A stretch of 64,000 nt of DNA from Curtobacterium sp. MCPF17_052 (GTDB lineage: Bacteria > Actinomycetota > Actinomycetes > Actinomycetales > Microbacteriaceae), in assembly GCF_003234085.1 (NCBI RefSeq), contig NZ_QKSD01000003.1:62001-126000 (forward strand). The letters are read 5' to 3'. Below the pieces are notes generated by a model. That model had not been told where the DNA came from and ran no database searches. It saw only the letters and a list, made by a program, of their open reading frames with translations. Positions 1-8,644 of this stretch are shown here, one piece after another (within the stretch, counting starts at the first letter, position 1; every line of letters starts with the position of its first letter). The translations under genes were made by a program, and so were the position numbers.

Positions 1-989
1 TCCTCGACGCTCAGGCTGATGCCCGGCCACCCCGCGCTCCGTCCGGCGGCGACGATCCGGGCGAGGAGTGCGGACCCGACACCACGACCGCGGGCGCGGG
101 CGTCGACGGCCAGGGTGAGCTCCGGGACGTCCTCGGCGACGAAGCCGTAGCCCGGGTCGCTCGCGGGCAGGTGCACGGCCCAGGCGACGCCGAGCGGCCC
201 GTCGCCGTCGGACGCCACGACGCCCAGGTCAGCAGACCGGTCGACGGTCCGGTCGTCCGTCCGGTCGTCGCTGCTCCGCTCCGGGTCGAAGGCGGCGGAG
301 TAGTGGGCGAACTCGGGCCGGTCGAGGTCGGCGTCGGTGAAGCGCTCGGCCGACCAGTTCATCGCGTCGAGGCTCGCCCGGCGCAGCAGGGGCAGGTCGT
401 CGCGGGTCGCCGGCCGGTAGGCGATGCCGTCCACGACGTCCGGGAAGGAGTCGTCGGCCGTGCCGGTCAACCGGGCCTCGCAGATGGACGGGTCGTCCGG
501 CGGGATGTTGGCCACCGCGGCGAACCGCCCGTCGGGGTCGACGCGGCTGAGGAGCACGCGGGAGATGTCGTCGAGTTCGGCGACCTGCTCGTCGGACAGC
601 GCGTCGATGACCAGACGGCGGGCGGTGCGCACGTGGCCGGGAGCGGCGGCCACGATGTGCTCGAAGCCGGCGTCGGTGAGCCGGACGTCCGTCGCCCGGC
701 GGTCCTCGGTGGACGGGCAGCGTGCGACCAGCCCGCGCTTCTCCAGCCGGGACACGACGTGCGACAAGCGGGGCAGCGACGCGTTGGTGGCGGAGGCGAG
801 CACGGACATCCGGAGCGTGCGGCAGTCGGTCTCGGAGAGCATCGCGATGACCATGTAGTCGAACAGGGTCAGGTCGGCGTCTCGCTGCAGCTGGTGGTCG
901 AGCGCCGCCGGCAGCAGCTCCATGACGGCGACGAACCCCATCCACGCCCGCAACTGCTCGCGGGAGAGCCAGGGGGTGTCGTCGGTCAT
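1..989 (-). CDS. MarR-family regulator fused to a GNAT acetyltransferase (3' end outside window)
   Basis: The gene reads from ATG at 989 leftwards past the window edge, leaving about 329 codons with no stop. Residues 1-150 resemble a MarR winged-helix protein (LSETDCRTLRMSVLA, then NASLPRLSHVVSRLEKRGLV as the recognition region and a wing with EDRRATDVRLT). After a linker, residues from about 165 on look like a GNAT domain (YRPATRDDLPLLRRASLDAMNW), ending with the acetyl-CoA loop ARGRGVGSALLARI. Such fusions couple ligand sensing to acetyl transfer, but the substrate is unknown. The start is fixed by a TAGGAT hexamer 6 nt upstream. Both domains are seen in the sequence; the function is family-level inference. 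Confidence 0.8.
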   Translation of the reverse strand, partial: MTDDTPWLSREQLRAWMGFVAVMELLPAALDHQLQRDADLTLFDYMVIAMLSETDCRTLRMSVLASATNASLPRLSHVVSRLEKRGLVARCPSTEDRRATDVRLTDAGFEHIVAAAPGHVRTARRLVIDALSDEQVAELDDISRVLLSRVDPDGRFAAVANIPPDDPSICEARLTGTADDSFPDVVDGIAYRPATRDDLPLLRRASLDAMNWSAERFTDADLDRPEFAHYSAAFDPERSSDDRTDDRTVDRSADLGVVASDGDGPLGVAWAVHLPASDPGYGFVAEDVPELTLAVDARARGRGVGSALLARIVAAGRSAGWPGISLSVE

Positions 990-995
990 GCCCTC

Positions 996-1001
996 ATCCT
1001 A
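996..1001 (-). promoter_or_regulatory. -10 hexamer of a leaderless promoter for the MarR-GNAT gene
   Basis: TAGGAT on the minus strand, ending 6 nt before the ATG at 989. A transcript starting at the usual distance would begin on the A of the ATG. No convincing -35 box is visible. Confidence 0.55.
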
Positions 1002-1484
1002 GGGAGAGGTTGTCGCTGCAACCGCGGGTCGGGCGGACCGACGCCGAGCCGTGACCACTCCGACCACCAGGGCGACCACCACGACGGCGACCAGCGCGCC
1101 CTCGACCACGAGCAGCCGGGTCGTGTAGTCGAAGGGCAACACGGTGTCGTTCTTCGTGCCGTGGGCCTTCGCTGCGATCTCCGGCAGGACCACCAGGGCC
1201 AGGACGCTCCCCAGGACGACGGCGGCCTGCACGACGACGAGCACCCACGTGCGCAGCGAGCGGCCGGCCCGGCGGAGTCCCATGCCGACCGCCAGGACGA
1301 ACGGCGACAGGATCGCGTCGTGCAGCACGACGGCGGCGATCAGCCAGGTCGCGAGCCCGCCGATGCGGTTCGGCCGGACGGAGGTCACGAGGACCCAGGC
1401 CCCGAACGCCAGGACGAGCACGCCCAGGACGACGAGCACGATCCGGGCCGTGCGGACCCGGCTGTCGACGACTGCGGCGCTCAT
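999..1484 (-). CDS. small integral membrane protein, partner of the molybdopterin oxidoreductase
   Basis: This 161-residue protein has about four hydrophobic segments: an N-terminal helix (VLVVLGVLVLAFGAWVLV), then LATWLIAAVVLHDAILSPF, a third near WVLVVVQAAVVLGSVLALVV, and a fourth near the C-terminus. A basic tail follows. Its ATG overlaps the TGA of the upstream oxidoreductase (ATGA), so the two are probably translationally coupled. The conserved-looking H-D-A-I-L-S-P stretch in helix 2 could be functional. I do not recognise a named family. A role as membrane anchor or electron-transfer partner is inferred only from position. Confidence 0.7.
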   Translation of the reverse strand: MSAAVVDSRVRTARIVLVVLGVLVLAFGAWVLVTSVRPNRIGGLATWLIAAVVLHDAILSPFVLAVGMGLRRAGRSLRTWVLVVVQAAVVLGSVLALVVLPEIAAKAHGTKNDTVLPFDYTTRLLVVEGALVAVVVVALVVGVVTARRRSARPAVAATTSP

Positions 1485-2857
1485 GCGATGACCTCGATCC
1501 GTTCGATCCACTTCGTCTGCAGCACACCCGGGCGGCCGGGCGCGATGATCCGGGCGGGGAACCCGTGTTCCAGGTCGAGCTTCTCGCCGTTGAGCTCGAG
1601 GGCGATGAGGGTCGTCGGGTCGGCCGCGTACTCCGGTCCCATCTCCATGATCCGGTAGCCGCCGTGCCGCTCCAGGCTCGTCACCCGGACGTGCACGTGC
1701 GGGTCCGCCTGCACCGCGGCGAGGAGGTCGCGCATCCGGACCCCCTTCCACGTCGCCATCTGGCTCCAGCCCTCGACGCAGGAGATCGGCAGGCGCGCCT
1801 CGGTCTGGCCGAGGGCGGTGAGCTCGGCACGTGAGAACGTGCGGCTGACCGAGGGCCCGGCGACGGTGAGCGCCCAGTCGGCGGCCGTCGCGGTGGCCAG
1901 GACGCCCGCCGCACGGGCCGTCCGGTTCACCGGGAGTCCGCTCTGGCCGAGGTGCCGCTTGCGAGGAGCGAAGACGTTGAGGGGCTCCCCGACGACCGAG
2001 GACTGCCCGACCGTCAGGGCGACGACGCCCGCGGTGGCCGCGGTCACGCCGGCGATGAACCCGCGACGCGCGACGCGCTGACGACGCCCGTCGTCGCTCG
2101 CCGCGGCACCGGCGGGATCGGGGGCCGGCCGGGGTGCAGCGGCCTCGACGGTCACGTCCGGACGGGAGGCCCGGGGCACGTCCGCCCCGTCGATCCAGCG
2201 GTGGAGGCGACCCACGAACCCACGGGACGACGAGGCTGCGCCGGGACGGGCCTCCAGGCCGGCGGTGTCGTCCGGGTCGTACCGGCTGCCCGGGTCGGGG
2301 AGTTCGCTGCCCACCGTGGCGTCGGCGACGAAGCGGCCCTGCGCGTCGAAGGAGTCGCGCTTCCGCCAGTAGCGCGTGATCACCTGCAGCTTCGTGCCGA
2401 TGTGGATGAGCAGCGACCCGATGAGGACGTAGGCCAGGGCGTTGTGCACCTGCCGGAACGGGAACGGCCACGGGTACCACTGGAAGGTGTTGAGCAGGCC
2501 GGTGGCGACCTGGACGAGCGCCGACGCGACGAACACCGCGATCGACGCACGCTCGAGCAGGTGCAGGACGCTCCGGACCGGCGGGGTCTGGACGAGCGCC
2601 GGCATGACGACGTTGAGCTTGGCGAGGAGCAGCGGGATGATCGCGATCCCCGCGGTGATGTGCAGGCCCTGCGTGAACTGGTACAGCTGCACGGGCCGGG
2701 TCGGGAAGCGCATCCACCCCAGCGGCTCCTGCAGCAGGTGGCTGTAGACGCCGGTGAGGAAGCAGACCACGAACGCGATGCCGAGCAGACGACCCGTGAC
2801 GACGGCGCTGCGTGCGGTGCGGTTCGGTGACGCCATGGCGTCGCGGGCGTGGAGCAT
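1481..2857 (-). CDS. cytochrome b-like membrane domain fused to a sulfite-oxidase-type molybdopterin domain
   Basis: A 458-residue protein in two parts. Residues 15-190 hold about four membrane helices with histidines suited to heme b (GLHITAG, RQVHNALAYVL, LIHIGTKL). After a charged linker, a twin-arginine-like stretch (RRGFIAGVTAATAGVVALTV, from about residue 250) precedes an oxidoreductase molybdopterin-binding domain (PF00174 type). There the cysteine in LPISCVEGWSQ matches the molybdenum-ligand cysteine of the sulfite oxidase/MsrP superfamily. The combination suggests electrons pass from a periplasmic-side Mo centre to membrane heme. The substrate is unknown: sulfite and methionine sulfoxide are family precedents. 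The start at 2857 is preceded by GGGGGTG; an alternative ATG lies at 2836. It lies near the molybdenum cofactor and transport genes. Confidence 0.8.
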   Translation of the reverse strand: MLHARDAMASPNRTARSAVVTGRLLGIAFVVCFLTGVYSHLLQEPLGWMRFPTRPVQLYQFTQGLHITAGIAIIPLLLAKLNVVMPALVQTPPVRSVLHLLERASIAVFVASALVQVATGLLNTFQWYPWPFPFRQVHNALAYVLIGSLLIHIGTKLQVITRYWRKRDSFDAQGRFVADATVGSELPDPGSRYDPDDTAGLEARPGAASSSRGFVGRLHRWIDGADVPRASRPDVTVEAAAPRPAPDPAGAAASDDGRRQRVARRGFIAGVTAATAGVVALTVGQSSVVGEPLNVFAPRKRHLGQSGLPVNRTARAAGVLATATAADWALTVAGPSVSRTFSRAELTALGQTEARLPISCVEGWSQMATWKGVRMRDLLAAVQADPHVHVRVTSLERHGGYRIMEMGPEYAADPTTLIALELNGEKLDLEHGFPARIIAPGRPGVLQTKWIERIEVIA

Positions 2858-2875
2858 GAGGCGCTGCACCCCCGC

Positions 2876-2881
2876 TAGCCT
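2876..2881 (+). promoter_or_regulatory. candidate -10 hexamer for the GT-C glycosyltransferase
   Basis: TAGCCT, 9 nt before the ATG at 2891, within the 33-bp divergent gap to the molybdopterin gene. The spacing is slightly longer than in other leaderless candidates here, so a 1-3 nt leader is possible. Confidence 0.4.
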
Positions 2882-2890
2882 CGTCGGACC

Positions 2891-4369
2891 ATGAGCGAAC
2901 GACTCCGTCCGGCCCGTCTCGATCACCGGGCGTTCGCCCCGCGCACGCTCGTCCCGACCGTGCTGGCCGTCGTCGGCGTGCTGGTGCTCGGCATCGTCAT
3001 CGCGGTGGGTGTCACGCATCTGGGGTTCCTCCGGGAGGGTCATCGCTCTCCATTCGTTGCGTGGACCCTCATCGCTTGGACGGTCTTCGCAGGCGCCGTG
3101 CTGGCGCTCAGGTTCGTGCCCCCGCACCTGGTGACGCGGATCGTCCTCGGTGGTGCGGTGGCCGTCGGGATCGCGGCCCTGATCGGACCGCCGAACACCA
3201 GCACCGACTCCGCACGTTACGCCTGGGACGGGATCGTGCAGCACGCGGGCATCTCCCCGTACCGGCACACGCCGCAGTCGGACGTGCTGCAGCACCTCCG
3301 CCCGGACTGGTTGTTCCCGGACAAGGTGAACGGCACGTGCGATGACGTCAAGCCCCGGTTCCGCGGTCTCGGAGACGGACGACTCGGGCACTGCACGGCG
3401 ATCAACCGGCCGGACGTCCCCACGATCTACCCGCCGATGGCCGAGCTGTGGTTCGCGCTCGTCCGCGCGTTCGTGCCCGCCACCGCGCAGTACCTGCCGT
3501 TCCAGTTCGCCGGGCTCGTCGTCTCGCTCGGCGTCACCGTCGGCCTGCTCGTCGTCCTCCGCCGGCTCGGCCGCCCGACCTGGTGGGCCGCGCTCTGGGC
3601 CTGGTCGCCGCTCGTCGCCGCCGAGGCCGTCACCAACTCGCACGTCGACGTCGTCGGCGCGGCTCTGGCCACCGCCGGCGCTGTGCTGGTGGCGTTCGGT
3701 CGACCGATCTGGGGCGGCATCGCCCTCGGTGCCGCGACCGCGACCAAGCTCATCCCGGCGATCGTCTACCCGGCGCTGCTCGGTCGGTGGCGCAGCTGGT
3801 GGGCGATCCCGGTCGGCGTGGCCGTGTTCGGGCTCCTCTACGTGCCGTACGTGCTGACGACCGGCCCGAAGGTGCTCGGCTACCTGCCGGGCTACCTGTC
3901 GGAGGAGGGCTACGAGGACGGCTCCCGGTTCGCCCTGGTCGCGAAGGTCCTGCCCGGGGACGCCGCGACCATCGGCGTCGGACTGGTCGTGCTCGTCGCC
4001 GCGGTGCTGGCCTGGCGGCTGTCCGACCCGGCGAACCCCTGGTCCGGTCAGGTCTTCATGATCGGCGTGACCTTCCTCGCCGTGACGCCGCGCTACCCCT
4101 GGTACGCGCTGCTGCTCATCCCCTTCGTGGTGCTGTCCGGCCGGTGGGAGTGGCTGTCCCTGACGCTCGCGATCGCCCTGCGCGGGGTGTGGCCCTCGGT
4201 CGTCGCCTACCGGTGGTGGCTGCTCGCGGCGATCGCCGTCGTGCTCGTCGTCACCCTGGTCCGGACCCGCCGCGAGGACTGGCGGCGCTGGCGCGACCGG
4301 CTGCTCGGCCGGGAACGGGCGCTGTACGACGGGGTCGACCCGGATCGGAGCGAGCGCACCGTATCCTGA
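2891..4369 (+). CDS. polytopic GT-C mannosyltransferase-like protein (GT87/DUF2029 type)
   Basis: A 492-residue protein with about ten to twelve hydrophobic segments. An external loop after helix 3 carries SARYAWDGIVQHAGISPYRHTP and then PTIYPPMAELWF. This aspartate-then-YPP layout is typical of polyprenyl-phosphate-mannose-dependent GT-C enzymes of actinobacteria (the GT87 family that includes PimE-like mannosyltransferases). Such enzymes use a lipid-linked sugar on the outer face of the membrane to build lipoglycan or modify wall polymers. The acceptor cannot be told from sequence. It starts 33 bp from a divergent neighbour, and its stop codon overlaps the moaA promoter hexamer. Confidence 0.75.
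   Translation: MSERLRPARLDHRAFAPRTLVPTVLAVVGVLVLGIVIAVGVTHLGFLREGHRSPFVAWTLIAWTVFAGAVLALRFVPPHLVTRIVLGGAVAVGIAALIGPPNTSTDSARYAWDGIVQHAGISPYRHTPQSDVLQHLRPDWLFPDKVNGTCDDVKPRFRGLGDGRLGHCTAINRPDVPTIYPPMAELWFALVRAFVPATAQYLPFQFAGLVVSLGVTVGLLVVLRRLGRPTWWAALWAWSPLVAAEAVTNSHVDVVGAALATAGAVLVAFGRPIWGGIALGAATATKLIPAIVYPALLGRWRSWWAIPVGVAVFGLLYVPYVLTTGPKVLGYLPGYLSEEGYEDGSRFALVAKVLPGDAATIGVGLVVLVAAVLAWRLSDPANPWSGQVFMIGVTFLAVTPRYPWYALLLIPFVVLSGRWEWLSLTLAIALRGVWPSVVAYRWWLLAAIAVVLVVTLVRTRREDWRRWRDRLLGRERALYDGVDPDRSERTVS
4362..4367 (+). promoter_or_regulatory. -10 hexamer for leaderless moaA, embedded in the upstream stop codon
   Basis: TATCCT ends exactly 6 nt before the ATG at 4374. Its final T is the first base of the TGA (4367-4369) that ends the preceding gene. 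Confidence 0.5.
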
Positions 4370-4373
4370 GGCG

Positions 4374-5549
4374 ATGCCGGCCCAGATGCTGCCCTCGACG
4401 GGCCAGATGCCGCCCTCGACAGGGCAGGCCTCCCCGTCGGCCGTGCAGCTCCTCCCCTCGTCGGACCTGATGCGTCGGGTCCACCCCGAGGCCCCGGCGC
4501 CCGGCCCCCTGGACCGCACCGACCTGCCGCCACGCCCCGCCGGCGACCCCGGGCTGGTCGACCGGTTCGGCCGCTCCGCCGTCGACCTCCGGGTCTCCCT
4601 GACCGAGCGCTGCAACCTCCGCTGCACCTACTGCATGCCGGCCGAGGGCCTGCCCTTCGCACCCGACGCCGCGCTGATGTCAGCGGACGAGATCGCCCGC
4701 CTGGTGGGCCTCGGCGCGGAGCAGCTCGGCATCCGAAAGGTCCGCTTCACCGGCGGCGAGCCGCTGCTCCGCAAGGACCTGGTCGACGTGATCGCCCGGA
4801 GCGCGGCAGCCCACCCCGACCTCGAACTGTCACTGACGACGAACGCGATCGGGCTCGCCGGTCGCGCCGCCGCCCTCCGCGCCGCGGGGCTGCACCGGCT
4901 CAACGTCTCGCTCGACACCGTCGACCCGGACGTCTTCGCCGAGGTGACCCGCCGCCCGTTCCTCGACCGGGTCCTCGAGGGCATCGCAGCGGCCGCGGAC
5001 GCCGGCCTCGGCGTCAAGGTCAACGCGGTCCTGATGCGCGGGGTCAACGACCACCTGGCGTCCGAACTGCTGGCCTGGTGCCTGGAGCGTGGCCACGAGC
5101 TGCGGTTCATCGAGCAGATGCCCCTCGACCCGGGGCACGCCTGGGATGCGTCGACGATGATCACCGCTGTCCAGATCCGCGAGATCCTCAGCGCCGAGTA
5201 CGAGCTGACCCCCGACGAGGCCCCGCGGAACGGCGCCCCCGCCGAGCGCTACCGCGTCCGCTCCCGGGCGACCGGTGCCGACCTCGGCACGGTCGGTGTC
5301 ATCGCGAGCATCACCGAGTCGTTCTGCGCCGACTGCACCCGCACCCGCCTGACCGCCGACGGCCACGTCCGCAGCTGCCTGTTCTCGGACGACGAGGTCG
5401 ACCTGCTCGGCCCCCTGCGTGCCGGTGCCGACGACGCGGTGGTCCTCGACCGGTGGCGCCGGGCGATGTGGGCGAAGCCCCGGGACCACGGTGACGACAG
5501 CGACGGCTTCGTGCACCCCACCCGTGGCATGAGCGCGATCGGCGGATGA
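4374..5549 (+). CDS. moaA: GTP 3',8-cyclase MoaA
   Basis: Radical-SAM enzyme (391 residues) that converts GTP to 3',8-cyclo-GTP in the first step of molybdenum cofactor synthesis. The N-terminal cluster motif is visible as ERCNLRCTYCMP (CX3CX2C), followed by GGEP (RFTGGEPLLRKD). The C-terminal cluster ligands are FCADCTRTRL and SCLF (CX2CX13C), and the chain ends in the Gly-Gly tail MoaA needs. The first about 55 residues exceed the usual start and contain two 21-bp direct repeats encoding MLPSTGQ/MPPSTGQ. The leaderless promoter at 4362-4367 supports this early ATG, but Met32 (4467) is an alternative. It overlaps moaD by ATGA. Confidence 0.95.
   Translation: MPAQMLPSTGQMPPSTGQASPSAVQLLPSSDLMRRVHPEAPAPGPLDRTDLPPRPAGDPGLVDRFGRSAVDLRVSLTERCNLRCTYCMPAEGLPFAPDAALMSADEIARLVGLGAEQLGIRKVRFTGGEPLLRKDLVDVIARSAAAHPDLELSLTTNAIGLAGRAAALRAAGLHRLNVSLDTVDPDVFAEVTRRPFLDRVLEGIAAAADAGLGVKVNAVLMRGVNDHLASELLAWCLERGHELRFIEQMPLDPGHAWDASTMITAVQIREILSAEYELTPDEAPRNGAPAERYRVRSRATGADLGTVGVIASITESFCADCTRTRLTADGHVRSCLFSDDEVDLLGPLRAGADDAVVLDRWRRAMWAKPRDHGDDSDGFVHPTRGMSAIGG
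4383..4424 (+). repeat. two 21-bp direct repeats in the moaA 5' coding region
   Basis: Units at 4383-4403 and 4404-4424 match at 18 of 21 positions by hand count. They add a repeated Gln-Met-x-Pro-Ser-Thr-Gly to the N-terminus. The insertion keeps frame, as expected if this stretch is translated. Confidence 0.7.
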
Positions 5550-5794
5550 CGGACATGACCACGCTGCGCTTCTTCGCCGCCGCACGTGCCGCGGTCGGTC
5601 TCGACGAGACGACCGTCTCGGCCGACTCGCTCGACGACGCCCTCCGGCAGGTGGACGCGGCGGACGCGGCCCGCTGGACCGCACTGCAGGAGCGCTGCTC
5701 CTACCTGGTCGACGGCGTGACCACCCGCGACCGGTCGACCTCGCTCATCGGCGTCGGCATCGTCGACGTCATGCCCCCCTTCGCCGGCGGCTAG
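5546..5794 (+). CDS. moaD: molybdopterin synthase small subunit MoaD
   Basis: An 82-residue ubiquitin-fold sulfur carrier. The chain begins MTTLRFFAAARAAVG and ends DVMPPFAGG, the Gly-Gly terminus that is adenylated by MoeB and then thiocarboxylated to deliver sulfur to cyclic pyranopterin. The ATG overlaps the moaA stop (ATGA); an in-frame second Met lies three codons later. The partner subunit MoaE is not in this window. The fused MoeB-rhodanese at 8645-9724 is the likely activating and sulfur-donating enzyme. Confidence 0.9.
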   Translation: MTDMTTLRFFAAARAAVGLDETTVSADSLDDALRQVDAADAARWTALQERCSYLVDGVTTRDRSTSLIGVGIVDVMPPFAGG

Positions 5795-5810
5795 GTCCGG
5801 GCCGGGCCCG

Positions 5811-6905
5811 TCATCGCTCCCACACAGTGAGTTCGGCCGGCGGCACGCGCACCCGGACCCGCAGGCCAGGCGTCAGCCCGAGCGCCGCGACCGCGGCGAG
5901 CGTCAGGTCCGCCGTGAGTTCCCCGGCCCGTACCCGGACGAGGCCGTCGCGGGGCTCCAGTCCGGTCACGGTCCGCAGCAGCCCGGTCCCGTCCTGGTCG
6001 GCGCGGGTCACGAGGGCGGCGGTCGGGTGGTGCGCGGCCGACACGGCACGGCCGGGAGGCACGCCATGCGTCCCCGACGCCAGCTCGCCCCCGCCGTCGA
6101 GTGCGGCCCCGGTCGCGGTCCCGTCCGTCGTCGTGGGATGGTCCAGCACGAGTCCGTCCGACGTCGCCGTGCCGTGCAGGACGACGAGGCCGGAGAACGT
6201 CGCCGCGAAGGCACTGCGCGGTCGGGCGAGGACATCGGCGGGACGCCCCTCCTCCACCACGCGGCCGTCCTCGAGCACGACGACCCGGTCGGCGAGGGCC
6301 ATCACCTCGACCGGGTCGTGCGTGACGAGCAGGCTCGGTCGGTCGGAGACGGCGGAACGGAGGGCTGCCCGGACCTCCTGCCGGGCGCCGAGGTCGAGCG
6401 CCGAGGTCGGTTCGTCGAGCAGGACCACCGCCGGGTCCGCCGCCAGGGCACGGGCGATCGCGACGCGCTGGGCCTGACCGCCCGAGAGCGTCCCGGGGGG
6501 GCGGTCTGCCAGGTCGGCCACCCCGACGGCGGTGAGGGCCTGGCGGGCCGTCAGGCGGGCCTCCCGACCGGAGCGGCCGGCAGCCCGCGGACCGAAGGCC
6601 ACGTTCGCCAGGACACTGCGGTGCGGGAACAGGTCCGGTCGCTGGGCGACCAGGCCGACGCGGCGGCGGTGCGCGGGGACGCTGCGGCCCGGGCCGGCGA
6701 GCAGTCGACCGGCGGAGCGGACCTCGCCGGCGTCCAGGGCGAGCAGACCGGCGACGGCGTCGACGACGGTGGACTTGCCGGCGCCGTTCGGGCCGATCAG
6801 GGCCACGCACTCGGCCGGGCCGACGGTCAGGGCGACGTCGACGTCGCGGTCGTGACGGACGACGTGGGCGACGAGTCCGGCCGCATCGGTGTGTGCGGCG
6901 GTCAC
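5811..6905 (-). CDS. modC: molybdate ABC transporter ATP-binding protein ModC
   Basis: A 364-residue ABC ATPase that powers molybdate import. Visible motifs are Walker [10 protein letters not shown] (38-46), the Q-loop in [10 protein letters not shown], signature LSGGQ (140-144), Walker B LLDEPT (162-167) and the switch His in VTHD (196). The C-terminal third, about residues 290-360, is a TOBE/Mop domain ([20 protein letters not shown]) that binds oxyanion and sets ModC apart from generic ATPases. Its start overlaps the end of modB by 4 bp. It converges with moaD across a 16-bp gap. Confidence 0.92.
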   Translation of the reverse strand: MTAAHTDAAGLVAHVVRHDRDVDVALTVGPAECVALIGPNGAGKSTVVDAVAGLLALDAGEVRSAGRLLAGPGRSVPAHRRRVGLVAQRPDLFPHRSVLANVAFGPRAAGRSGREARLTARQALTAVGVADLADRPPGTLSGGQAQRVAIARALAADPAVVLLDEPTSALDLGARQEVRAALRSAVSDRPSLLVTHDPVEVMALADRVVVLEDGRVVEEGRPADVLARPRSAFAATFSGLVVLHGTATSDGLVLDHPTTTDGTATGAALDGGGELASGTHGVPPGRAVSAAHHPTAALVTRADQDGTGLLRTVTGLEPRDGLVRVRAGELTADLTLAAVAALGLTPGLRVRVRVPPAELTVWER

Positions 6906-7765
6906 AGCGCGGCTCCGCGGGTCCGGACCGAGGCCAGGCCGATCACGAGCACCGCGACGACGACGAGCACCAGTGCGAGTGCGACCGCCGTGTCGGGGTC
7001 GATCTCGCGCTGCAGGTACACCTCGAGCGGGAGGGTCCGGGTCACGCCCTGCAGGCTGCCCGCGAACGTCAGGGTCGCGCCGAACTCACCGAGGGCGCGG
7101 GCGAAGCAGAGGACCAGGCCGGCCGTGATGCCCGGCAGCACCCGAGGGGTCGTGACCGTGAGGAAGGTGCGGGTCGGTCCGGCGCCGAGGGTGGCCGCGA
7201 CCCGCTCGTACCGGTCCCCCTCGACACGGAGCGCCCCCTCGATCGAGGAGACCAGGAACGGCATCGCGACGAACGTCTGCGCGATCACGACCGCCGCCGT
7301 GGTGAACGCGATCCGCAGCCCGTGCTCGTCGAGGAACGCCCCGACGACGCCGAGCCGGCCGAACGCCGCGAGCAGCGCCAGGCCGCCGACCACCGGCGGC
7401 AGGACCAGCGGCAGGAGGACCACCGCGCGCGCCACCCCGGTCCACCGGGAGCGTGACCGGGCGAACAGCACCGCCAGCGGGTAGCCGAGGACGAAGGCGA
7501 TGCCGGTCGCCGCGGTCGCCGTGCCGAGGCTCAGGCCGAGCGCGCTCTGCGACGCGGGCGAGGTCACCAGCGCGACGAAGGAGCCCCACTGCACCCGGCC
7601 GACCATCGCGAGCACCGGGACGACGACGAACAGGCCGCCGAGCACCGCGGGGACGGGCAGCCACCACGGCACCGGACCGCGGACCGTCGGCCGAGCGCGT
7701 CGTGTGCCGGAGCCGCGTCGTGTGCTGCGGCCGCGTCGGGTGGTGACTCGCTCTGCCGGGGACAC
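6902..7765 (-). CDS. modB: molybdate ABC transporter permease ModB
   Basis: A 287-residue membrane permease with an Arg/Thr-rich cytoplasmic N-terminus and five or six helices. The EAA loop that contacts ModC is visible as [26 protein letters not shown]. The stretch [17 protein letters not shown] is characteristic of ModB/CysT-type permeases. It lies between modA (5-bp gap upstream) and modC (4-bp overlap), one transcription unit. The Arg-rich first about 30 residues are repetitive; an internal start is possible but no better ribosome-binding site is seen. Confidence 0.92.
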   Translation of the reverse strand: MSPAERVTTRRGRSTRRGSGTRRARPTVRGPVPWWLPVPAVLGGLFVVVPVLAMVGRVQWGSFVALVTSPASQSALGLSLGTATAATGIAFVLGYPLAVLFARSRSRWTGVARAVVLLPLVLPPVVGGLALLAAFGRLGVVGAFLDEHGLRIAFTTAAVVIAQTFVAMPFLVSSIEGALRVEGDRYERVAATLGAGPTRTFLTVTTPRVLPGITAGLVLCFARALGEFGATLTFAGSLQGVTRTLPLEVYLQREIDPDTAVALALVLVVVAVLVIGLASVRTRGAAL

Positions 7766-7770
7766 GGGGG

Positions 7771-8574
7771 TCAGGGCTTCCCGAACCCGGCGTCGCGCAG
7801 GGTCCGCTGCCCCGCCGAGGACAGGACGTACGACGTGAACGACCGGGCGAGGACGGGGTTCGCCGCGTCGCGCAGGACGCTGATCGGGTAGGTGTTGACA
7901 GCCTCGTCCGCGGCCGCGACCGGTACCCCGGTGACGTCGCGGCCCGCACCCTGCACGTCCGTGCGGTAGACGATGCCGGCGTCGGCCTGGCCCGAGCGCA
8001 CCTTGCCGAGGACGTCGGTGACGGACTGCTCCTCGCTGACCGGGTGCAGGTCGACGCCGCTCGAGCGTTCGACCGCGAGCGTCGCGGCCCCGCAGGGCAC
8101 CGGGGCGGCGCAGGTCACGAGCTGCACGCCGGGGTCGTCGAGGTCCGCCAGGCCCCGGATGTGGTGCGGGTTGCCGGGGGCGACGGCGATCTCGAGGGTG
8201 TTCGTCGCGAAGTCCCGCGGCGAACCACTGGCCAGGCGCTGCTTCCCGAGCTCCGCCGTGGTCGCCTGGTCGGCCGATGCGAAGACGTCCGCGGGGGCAC
8301 CGTTCCGGATCTGGGAGACCAGGTCGCTCGACCCGGCGAACGAGGACGTCACGGTGGTGCCCGGGTGCGCCTGCTCGAAGTCGTGTCCGAGGGTCGTGAA
8401 GGTGCGCTGCAGCGACGCCGCGGCGAAGACCGTGATCGAGCCGGACGGGGCGGCGCCCGACGTCGCGCTCGTGCCGGGTCCGCCGCTCGCCGGAGTGCTC
8501 GCGCAGCCGCCGAGTGTCAGGGCCAGCAGCGCTCCTGCGGCCAGGACGGCCGTCGACCGCACGGGCTGTCGCAT
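7771..8574 (-). CDS. modA: molybdate-binding lipoprotein ModA
   Basis: A 267-residue periplasmic-type solute-binding lipoprotein. The N-terminus [20 protein letters not shown] leads to a lipobox LGGC with Cys24 as the lipid site. The mature part starts [22 protein letters not shown], a typical ModA opening, with later ligand-loop features [24 protein letters not shown]. It delivers molybdate or tungstate to ModBC. The start at 8574 is set by AGGAGG four bases upstream. It is the third gene in the run from the TOBE regulator through moeB. Confidence 0.92.
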   Translation of the reverse strand: MRQPVRSTAVLAAGALLALTLGGCASTPASGGPGTSATSGAAPSGSITVFAAASLQRTFTTLGHDFEQAHPGTTVTSSFAGSSDLVSQIRNGAPADVFASADQATTAELGKQRLASGSPRDFATNTLEIAVAPGNPHHIRGLADLDDPGVQLVTCAAPVPCGAATLAVERSSGVDLHPVSEEQSVTDVLGKVRSGQADAGIVYRTDVQGAGRDVTGVPVAAADEAVNTYPISVLRDAANPVLARSFTSYVLSSAGQRTLRDAGFGKP

Positions 8575-8644
8575 GATGCCTCCTGGAGCGGCGTTCGGGT
8601 CCGCAGGTGCGGTCGTTCGCTGCGATCCTACCCGCAGGAGCGGT

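Noticed and set aside
1481-4627. A 1048-codon minus-strand frame covering the molybdopterin gene, the GT-C gene and moaA
   Set aside because: Only the part from 2857 down is a real gene. The N-terminal 590 codons are antisense to two clear genes and look like low-complexity Arg/Gly/Asp sequence.
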